Source: Virgibacillus profundi
Lineage (GTDB): Bacteria; Bacillota; Bacilli; Bacillales; Amphibacillaceae
Length of the DNA: 64,000 bases
Assembly (NCBI RefSeq): GCF_002287375.1
Contig: NZ_NPOA01000003.1
Location: 62,001-126,000 of the forward strand
Direction of reading: 5' to 3'
Both the position numbers and the translations under genes were made by a program. Position 1 is the stretch's first letter. Every line of letters starts with the position of its first letter. The notes under the pieces are model-generated. The model was not told the origin of the DNA and did no database searches. It worked only from the letters and a program-made list of their open reading frames with translations. This document shows positions 58,660-64,000 of this stretch, one piece after another.

Positions 58660-59388
58660 ATGAGGATTTTTTTCATAAGTGATATCCATGGTAATTTCTG
58701 TGCATTTCAGAAATTAATTGACCATGTAAAGTTTGACCCGAAAAAGGACAAACTTGTAATTGGCGGAGATATGATTAATCGTGGCCCAAGAAGTGCACAG
58801 ATGTTACAGTGGGCAAAGGAATACAGTAATAACCATCCACATACAATACATATAATCGCAGGTAACCATGAAGAAATGATGATTTGGTTTATGAAAGAAT
58901 TATCCCCTATTTGGATGGAGTTTGGCGGGGATGAAACGATAGAGAGTTTTAAAAAGGTTTATGGAAGTGAAAATGGCTGGGATATAGCTGAAAACTATGC
59001 AGCTTGGCTGGAAACACTTCCGCTAATTTATGAAGATGAATATGCGATTTATACACATGCCGGGATTGATATTTATGCTGAGAAGGACAATCAGCCGCGT
59101 GATATTATTTGGATGAATAAAAGTGATCTATCGCAAATGAAGAAAGAGAACGTTAATAAGTGGGCAAATGGAAAGTTAATTTATAGAGGTCATAACCCGG
59201 CTTCAGCTGTTTATAAAGAAGGGCAGTTTATACATAGTGATTTAGGAAGTGGCGTTTTCGAAAATGAGCGTGCTGCTTTAGCATTAGTTGAAGTGAAAAA
59301 ACATCGTTACTTTTGTTGTACGATGGATGGCGAAGTATCTGCACGTCCAATTGATTACAACCCTGAAAAAAGTATTCGTAAATTGTAA
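58660..59388 (+). CDS. Metallophosphoesterase (serine/threonine phosphatase-like)
   Basis: This protein of about 242 residues carries all calcineurin-like motifs: SDIHGN (9-14), GGDMINRGP, GNHEE, then THAG and YRGHNPA. It is similar to PrpE/bacteriophage lambda-type phosphatases. It removes phosphate from proteins or from Ap4A-like nucleotides; which one is unclear. AAAGGAG with ATG at 58660 is the start; six codons upstream overlap this SD. It is monocistronic. Confidence 0.88.
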   Translation: MRIFFISDIHGNFCAFQKLIDHVKFDPKKDKLVIGGDMINRGPRSAQMLQWAKEYSNNHPHTIHIIAGNHEEMMIWFMKELSPIWMEFGGDETIESFKKVYGSENGWDIAENYAAWLETLPLIYEDEYAIYTHAGIDIYAEKDNQPRDIIWMNKSDLSQMKKENVNKWANGKLIYRGHNPASAVYKEGQFIHSDLGSGVFENERAALALVEVKKHRYFCCTMDGEVSARPIDYNPEKSIRKL

Positions 59389-59558
59389 TTGAAATCATTT
59401 ATTCATTTTTTAATTAAATTATGTAAAAATACTTTTGGTAATCTGCCACAAAACTGTTACAAAATGAGTGATCATTGTGTGGGAAATCACAGCAATCCCA
59501 GTATGTAAATAGTGTATGATTGACCTGTAGATGATTTTACCATTTGGAGGTAACAACA

Positions 59559-60011
59559 ATGACATTTTACGAGGTACTCGTATTTATCCATGTTTTTTCC
59601 GCGATTCTGGGTTTGGGACCGGGATTTGTCCTGATTTATATTGTAACAAAAGCTACAACAATGACCGAACTAAAGCATGCATACATTATTCGTAATAGAT
59701 TGCACATTTTTGTAATGGTTGGTGGAACATTATTACTTGTAACCGGATTATGGATGGGACTAATAAATACATATTTATTCGAACAAGGTTGGTATGTGAC
59801 AAGTTTAATACTATTTTTAATTGGCTTGGGATTTGGACCAACAGTACTTTCCCCAAGATCCAGACCTGTTAAAGCATTGCTGCAAGAACATAAAGGCGAA
59901 GAAATTCCAGCAGAATATTATAGCTTATCCAGAAAACTGTTTTTTTACGAACGAATCGAAAATATAATCTTTTTGATTGTTATTGCATTAATGATTACAA
60001 AGCCTTTTTAG
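59559..60011 (+). CDS. DUF2269 family membrane protein
   Basis: This protein of about 150 residues has four helices. The first has VFIHVFSAILGLGPGFVLIY, with the conserved His and Gly-Pro found in DUF2269; the others are at about 46-68, 78-96 and 126-146. No function is known for the family. TTTGGAGG precedes ATG at 59559; the frame's upstream TTG is within the SD. Confidence 0.8.
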   Translation: MTFYEVLVFIHVFSAILGLGPGFVLIYIVTKATTMTELKHAYIIRNRLHIFVMVGGTLLLVTGLWMGLINTYLFEQGWYVTSLILFLIGLGFGPTVLSPRSRPVKALLQEHKGEEIPAEYYSLSRKLFFYERIENIIFLIVIALMITKPF

Positions 60012-60027
60012 TTTAAATTTAATATAG

Positions 60028-60092
60028 CGTATGGGTATGTTGGCCTAAAGCAACTTTTTATGATTTGATTTCGTTAGTCGGGCCATACCCAT
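60028..60092. repeat. Long-loop inverted repeat in a 247-base gap
   Basis: TATGGGTATG (60028-60037 area) is complementary to CATACCCATA (60083-60092 area), with GGCC just inside both arms and a bulge. It lies after the DUF2269 gene and could be a weak terminator. Nothing else was seen in the gap before 60259. Confidence 0.35.
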
Positions 60093-60258
60093 AAATGATA
60101 GAAAGCGGCGGTGAATCTGTATCCAATTTTGGAGGGATCACTGCTTTTTCAATGAGAATTCGTGTTTACAAATAGGATAAAAAGGCAATAAACCATTGCA
60201 AAGAGATAAAATACATGCTATATTCGTTAAAATCTATTTAGAAAGGAGAAACAATTAA

Positions 60259-60798
60259 ATGAGACATGTAAGACTGGAAGAAATATTCACACACCCAATT
60301 ACACAAAAATACCTTAAGCGCTCAGGGGTAGCACATGCTATTGCTGTAGCAGAGTATGCATATATATTTGCCAAGCGATTTAATGTTAACCCGGATCGTG
60401 CAACTAAGGCAGCGCTCCTGCATGATATTGGCCATTATACGTGGTATAAAGATGGGGAATGGGATTATGATTTGTATAAAGAGAATGACATTCATGCCAT
60501 TAAAGGGGCAAGTCGTGCCCATAAACTGTTGATTCGAATTGGCGAGGATCGTCATGCGGCTAAGGAGATTGCTATTGCCATATTACTTCATACGGACTCT
60601 TATCTTCCAAAGGGAGAATTGGAATTAAATCCATTGCAGCAGGTGGTAAATCTTGCCGATGAAGCAGATGAGGAAACAGGTGGAAATCACCATTATAAAA
60701 AAATAGATGAACATGTATCATTAGCGCGTATTCGAGCACTGGATAAACAAATAGAACATGAGGAAACAGGTAAAATTAAATCAGAAAAAATTGTTTGA
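60259..60798 (+). CDS. HD-domain phosphohydrolase
   Basis: This 179-residue protein has the HD motif ALLHDIGHYTW (about 49-59), with an N-terminal His in GVAHAIAVAEYAY and a later AIAILLHTDSYLP. Metal ligands H...HD...D are complete. It probably hydrolyses nucleotides or related phosphates; substrate unknown. AAAGGAG precedes ATG. It may be the first of two genes, with an SRPBCC gene 131 bases downstream, but a cre-like palindrome sits between. Confidence 0.85.
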   Translation: MRHVRLEEIFTHPITQKYLKRSGVAHAIAVAEYAYIFAKRFNVNPDRATKAALLHDIGHYTWYKDGEWDYDLYKENDIHAIKGASRAHKLLIRIGEDRHAAKEIAIAILLHTDSYLPKGELELNPLQQVVNLADEADEETGGNHHYKKIDEHVSLARIRALDKQIEHEETGKIKSEKIV

Positions 60799-60848
60799 TT
60801 TTGCTTGAAGTTTTTTCTCACTCCTCTTACTATACACCACTTTTTGAT

Positions 60849-60861
60849 GGAAACGGTTTCC
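60849..60861. promoter_or_regulatory. Possible cre-like palindrome
   Basis: GGAAACGGTTTCC is a perfect 13-base palindrome. With the preceding T it matches cre (TGWAANCGNTNWCA) with two mismatches. It is 69 bases before the SRPBCC gene. Confidence 0.4.
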
Positions 60862-60929
60862 TCATATAAAATATCCTACCAGCTTTTATGTTAAAATAAG
60901 AATAAATGTTTTAGAGGCAGGTATAGATA

Positions 60930-61376
60930 ATGAAAACATGGTCCCACCAAACAGAAATAAATGCTCCAATTGAACAGGTTTGGAAGCTACTCAACGGGTC
61001 TTTGGAAGACATGCAAAAAATAATGCCAAATGTGATTGAAAATGAACCAATTAAAGAAACGGAAGAAATTACAGGTAGTATCTATCGGCAAAAATACCAA
61101 GAGGGCAAACGTGTTCAGGAGTATGATGTGGAAACATTAAATTATGAGGACAAGCCTGATCATAAAGAAATGAAAGTCGGCTTTATACTTGCGAATATGT
61201 TCGAAATCACAGCACATTATGAGCTGGATAAGATAGATGATAATACAACCCACTTTCGTTACACAACAACAAATAATCCGCTTAAAACCTTTTTGAAATT
61301 ATTTATGTTGTTTGCGAGTGATAAGATAGTAGTTAAGTTTGTTGAACGTGTAAAAAATGTGGCTGAAGCGGAATAA
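60930..61376 (+). CDS. SRPBCC (polyketide cyclase/START-like) family protein
   Basis: This 148-residue protein starts MKTWSHQTEINAPIEQVWKL, the family's first strand and helix. Repeated strands follow (SIYRQKYQEGKRVQEYDVE, FEITAHYELDKID) and a C-terminal helix FVERVKNVAEAE closes the cavity. It binds a hydrophobic ligand; which one is unknown. AGAGGCAGG precedes ATG. A hairpin follows. Confidence 0.8.
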   Translation: MKTWSHQTEINAPIEQVWKLLNGSLEDMQKIMPNVIENEPIKETEEITGSIYRQKYQEGKRVQEYDVETLNYEDKPDHKEMKVGFILANMFEITAHYELDKIDDNTTHFRYTTTNNPLKTFLKLFMLFASDKIVVKFVERVKNVAEAE

Positions 61377-61431
61377 TATGAGGAGGCACACATTAATTTG
61401 TGATGTCTTTTTTATTTTTAGTTAAAAATCA

Positions 61432-61463
61432 AAAGCTCCTAAATAAAGTAAATCAGGAGCTTT
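61432..61463 (-). terminator. Terminator of the VanY-like gene
   Basis: AAAGCTCCT (61432-61440) pairs with AGGAGCTTT (61455-61463); on the minus strand a T-run follows. Confidence 0.75.
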
Positions 61464-61473
61464 CAAAAATTAA

Positions 61474-62514
61474 TTAATCTATTTCGAAGTATTCTTCTAA
61501 TGTAATTTGGTTTGACATTATATCCTTTGCAGCTTTTTCACCTACAAACCGCAAATGCCATGGTTCATATTGGTATTCTGTGATTTCTTCTTTTCCCTTT
61601 GGATAGCGAATGATGAAGCCATATTCAGCTGCATGTTCCACCAGCCATTTACCTTCGTCCGTGTCACCGAAGGCTTCAACTAATTTAAAATCCACTTCCG
61701 GACTTGTTACATCCATTGTTAACCCTGACTGATGTTCACTTTCGCCAGGCCGGGCACTAAATTTATTTGCAGCTTCCTCGCCATGTTGACTTGCGTATGA
61801 TGCAAACAGATTAACCTGTGTATCATAGGAACGATACCCGGATTGTGCATATAATTCAAGACCTGCATTTTCGGCAGCCTGAAACATATCTTCCATAGGA
61901 TCTGCAGCTACTTTACGCATTTGCTTTTTAGGTAAATCCTCGGCAAAAGGAAATTGAACATCAGGAACTACCAAATCCTCTGGAATATATTCCCCTGGCA
62001 GTGCACGTTGTTTATTTACTAATGCAAGCAGATCAAATGGATTTGCTAGAATTTGTGTTTGATCATCTGTTGTGCTGACTTCTATTTCACGAGGAAGTCC
62101 GGCTCCGGGCTGGATGTCGATATTATCGGCAACAAGCGTTTCCAGTGTTTTCTTTGTGTCTTCGTTATAAACACCAGTAGCGGATAAATCATGTTGTAAT
62201 TGTAAATCGGTAATTGCCCAAGTGGTCGTTTCAGCATAATCACCGTTTTCTTCAAATGAATAGCCTATTTTATTCAGTGCTTTTTGAAGCATTTGAACTG
62301 CTTCCCCGTTATCTTTCTTTTGCAGACCTGCTTCCGGAATCTGTATCTCTGCTTCAGCAGATTCGTCAGATTCAGAAGAAGAAGTTTCGTTAACGGCTTC
62401 GTTATTTGTGGTATCATCAGAATCAGTCTCATTTGAATCTTCTGTGTTACAAGCTGTTGTGAAAATTAAAATTGAAACCAATGCCAGAACTATAGTTATA
62501 CTTTTTTTAAACAA
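61474..62514 (-). CDS. Lipoprotein D-alanyl-D-alanine carboxypeptidase (M15/VanY type) with peptidoglycan-binding domain
   Basis: This 346-residue protein has a lipoprotein signal (ILIFTTAC; Cys 22), an acidic Ser/Glu linker, a PG-binding domain (about 64-130, with GEAVQMLQKALNKIGYSFEE) and an M15B peptidase domain. Zinc ligands are in SEHQSGLTMDVT (His and Asp) and YEPWHLRFVG (His). It trims D-Ala from muropeptides outside the membrane. Start TTG at 62514 follows GGGAGAG. It is likely housekeeping wall metabolism, not glycopeptide resistance. Confidence 0.9.
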   Translation of the reverse strand: MFKKSITIVLALVSILIFTTACNTEDSNETDSDDTTNNEAVNETSSSESDESAEAEIQIPEAGLQKKDNGEAVQMLQKALNKIGYSFEENGDYAETTTWAITDLQLQHDLSATGVYNEDTKKTLETLVADNIDIQPGAGLPREIEVSTTDDQTQILANPFDLLALVNKQRALPGEYIPEDLVVPDVQFPFAEDLPKKQMRKVAADPMEDMFQAAENAGLELYAQSGYRSYDTQVNLFASYASQHGEEAANKFSARPGESEHQSGLTMDVTSPEVDFKLVEAFGDTDEGKWLVEHAAEYGFIIRYPKGKEEITEYQYEPWHLRFVGEKAAKDIMSNQITLEEYFEID

Positions 62515-62680
62515 TATGATTCTCTCCCTAAGTGTTCTTGCTTAAACCATCTTTTATTTTCTCATAAAGTTGTTATAAGGGGCAATGGTTATTTTCTTTA
62601 AACGGGAAACAGAAAATTCACCCAAGTTTCAATATTTTGTGATATAATATCCATATATTCTAAAGAAATGGAGAAAACCA

Positions 62681-63700
62681 ATGGCTGAAAAATTAAATGA
62701 TGTTCTATGTGATGTAGTGGCAAATGAAAATTTTTCTGGGGTAGTTTATGTCGGAAAAGGTCAGGAAGTATTACATCATGCTGCATACGGCTATTCCAAC
62801 AGGGCGGAGGCATTAAAAAATAAGCCGGATACGAGGTTTGGCATAGCATCAGGGTGTAAATTGTTCACAGCAGTGGGTATTTCCATGCTGGTTGAAAAGG
62901 GAGATTTATCTTTTCACACACGTTTAAGGAATTGTTTGCCGTTATCCTTTCCGCATTTTAATGAAGAAATTACCATTCATCATTTACTGACACATAGTTC
63001 AGGTATACCGGATTATTTTGATGAAGAAGTAATGGACGATTTTGAAGAACTTTGGGAAGCAAGGCCAATGTATAAAATGAATAGTTTACAGGATTTTCTG
63101 CCAATGTTTCAAAACAGAAAAATGATGTTTCAACCAGGGGAAAAGTTCCATTACAATAATGCGGGGTATATTGTTTTAGGCCTGATCATTGAGGAAGTAA
63201 CAGGACTCACTTTTACAGATTTTGTTGAACAGCATATCTTTGAAAAAGCTGGCATGAATGATTCCGGTTATTATGAATTGGACAGACTGCCTGGCAATAC
63301 AGCAACAGGCTATATCGACTCAGAAGATGGATGGAAAACAAATATCTATTCCATTCCTGTAAAAGGTGGTGCCGATGGTGGAGCCCTTGTAACCGCCGAA
63401 GATATGAACAGATTTTGGGATGCACTATTTTCCCATAAGCTTTTAAATGAGGAAACTTTGAAATTGTTATTAACACCTCATATGGAAAGTGATGAAGATG
63501 AGTACTACGGATACGGCATTTGGATTGATAAAATGGATGGGGAAGTTTCCAAATATCATGTGATGGGCTATGACCCTGGTGTGAGTTTTCATTCCGCTGT
63601 ATACCCTTCAAGTGGTATTAATATTGTTATTATATCGAATAAAAGCGATGGAGCATATGATATCATGCTTGCGGTGGAAGAAGCATACAAACTGAAATAA
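62681..63700 (+). CDS. Serine beta-lactamase-like hydrolase (class C/PBP4 type)
   Basis: This 339-residue protein has the SxxK site IASGCKLF (about 57-64), YxN as HYNNAGY (about 154-160) and a late HVMGYDPG segment in place of KTG. It has no signal peptide, so it is cytoplasmic or exported otherwise. Members include esterases, D-amino-acid peptidases and beta-lactamases; lack of a leader makes resistance unlikely. TGGAG precedes ATG. A terminator follows. Confidence 0.85.
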   Translation: MAEKLNDVLCDVVANENFSGVVYVGKGQEVLHHAAYGYSNRAEALKNKPDTRFGIASGCKLFTAVGISMLVEKGDLSFHTRLRNCLPLSFPHFNEEITIHHLLTHSSGIPDYFDEEVMDDFEELWEARPMYKMNSLQDFLPMFQNRKMMFQPGEKFHYNNAGYIVLGLIIEEVTGLTFTDFVEQHIFEKAGMNDSGYYELDRLPGNTATGYIDSEDGWKTNIYSIPVKGGADGGALVTAEDMNRFWDALFSHKLLNEETLKLLLTPHMESDEDEYYGYGIWIDKMDGEVSKYHVMGYDPGVSFHSAVYPSSGINIVIISNKSDGAYDIMLAVEEAYKLK

Positions 63701-63730
63701 AGTCAGATCCTTTAAGGCTCTGACTTTTTT
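63699..63730. terminator. Bidirectional terminator
   Basis: AAAGTCAGA (63699-63707) pairs with TCTGACTTT (63719-63727), followed by TTT. It separates the beta-lactamase-like gene and pepT. Confidence 0.8.
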
Positions 63731-63752
63731 AAACAATCTCTTGTAGATTCTT

Positions 63753-64000
63753 TTATTTTTGTTCAAACAATTTACAAATTTCCACAATCACATTGGTTGC
63801 CTTTTCCATATTATCAACAGAAATATATTCAAACTTGCCATGGAAATTCTCTCCACCTGTAAAAATATTCGGTGTGGGCAATCCCTTATACGAAAGCTGT
63901 GATCCGTCTGTTCCACCACGAACTGGTTTTACGTCTGGCTCAATGCTCAGATTCTTCATTGCCTGATAAGCTATATCAACAATTTCTTTAACGGGTTCTA
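63753..64000 (-). CDS. pepT: Peptidase T, C-terminal part (runs off the window)
   Basis: The frame is open to the window end. It reads [13 protein letters not shown], then [20 protein letters not shown] and [17 protein letters not shown], the conserved C-terminal end of PepT, an M20B zinc aminopeptidase that frees the N-terminal residue of tripeptides in the cytoplasm. The His in ENFHG is a zinc ligand. The catalytic N-terminal part lies beyond base 64000. A start at 63959 is only an internal Met. Confidence 0.92.
   Translation of the reverse strand, partial: EPVKEIVDIAYQAMKNLSIEPDVKPVRGGTDGSQLSYKGLPTPNIFTGGENFHGKFEYISVDNMEKATNVIVEICKLFEQK

Noticed and set aside
61474-62514. Glycopeptide-resistance (vanY) reading
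   Set aside because: No vanA/H/X/S/R genes are nearby, and the PG-binding lipoprotein form is common in sensitive bacilli.
62681-63700. True secreted beta-lactamase
   Set aside because: There is no signal peptide and no typical KTG motif; an esterase or peptidase-like role is more likely.
31899-63959. Numerous other short frames on the strand opposite long genes
   Set aside because: They lack SD sequences, domains and independent terminators and follow from codon use of the genes on the other strand.

Overview
The window is AT-rich chromosomal DNA from a spore-forming member of the Bacillaceae. The gene content fits the moderately halophilic Oceanobacillus/Virgibacillus/Lentibacillus group, but I cannot fix the genus. 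Pointers are spore-coat and exosporium-type proteins (CotF-like, CotZ/ExsY-like, several SPOCS/CsxC-type), a CwlC-like leaderless amidase, an AprX-like protease, YfhD and YueI family proteins, a trp operon without trpG behind T-box leaders, TTG/GTG starts with strong Shine-Dalgarno (SD) sequences, and many rho-independent terminators. No rRNA, tRNA, CRISPR array, complete prophage or intact insertion sequence was seen.

Layout. 0-2.1 kb: a 145-bp element with terminal inverted repeats, then yhdT-panF (pantothenate uptake). 2.1-4.1 kb: acetoacetyl-CoA synthetase with a cre-like site. 4.2-10 kb: a small hydrophilic ORF, a DJ-1/PfpI protein, an ABC-2 exporter operon ending in LytTR and DUF3021 genes, and several small conserved Bacillaceae proteins (zinc ribbon, YueI, YfhD, AIM24). 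10-12.3 kb: aconitase plus a tiny CxxCxGxG protein. 12.6-17.7 kb: a CotF-like coat protein, a TctA-type permease, a lipoprotein hydrolase and a metallo-beta-lactamase-fold enzyme. 17.7-22.6 kb: decayed DNA, two small acidic genes, a CwlC-like amidase fused to a glucosaminidase, AprX, and an IS66 transposase scar. 22.6-30.1 kb: VOC protein, NagZ, ExoA, a GntR-ABC operon with operator palindromes, a nucleotidyltransferase-like protein and a thioredoxin-like protein.

30.3-38.5 kb is the most unusual block. Four proteins with SPOCS/CsxC-like sequence and a Cys-rich CotZ/ExsY-like protein surround a two-gene cassette made of a ParM/Alp-type actin ATPase and a small partner. Sigma-K-like -10 elements precede several of the coat genes. 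38.6-43.9 kb is a metal-handling island: an intact Cys-rich four-helix copper-binding protein and a decayed copy, a DUF421 gene broken by one in-frame stop, an HMA chaperone, a P1B-type ATPase with CPG in place of CPC, and a TetR regulator with matching operators.

43.9-50.7 kb is the trpEDCFBA operon on the minus strand, preceded by a good promoter and two tandem T-box leaders, each with a UGG (Trp) specifier. The rest holds a VWA lipoprotein with a histidine kinase/response regulator pair, a CuA-site lipoprotein, D-Ala-D-Ala ligase, a nitroreductase behind a Fur-like box, an EIIC-like permease behind a Rex/Fnr-like palindrome, a phosphatase, an HD protein, an SRPBCC protein, a lipoprotein VanY-type carboxypeptidase, a serine beta-lactamase-like hydrolase, and the 3' end of pepT running off the window.

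Two intergenic clusters plus one single copy of the 11-mer AAGTTGAGAGA (both orientations) sit at transcript 3' ends and are not explained by any gene.
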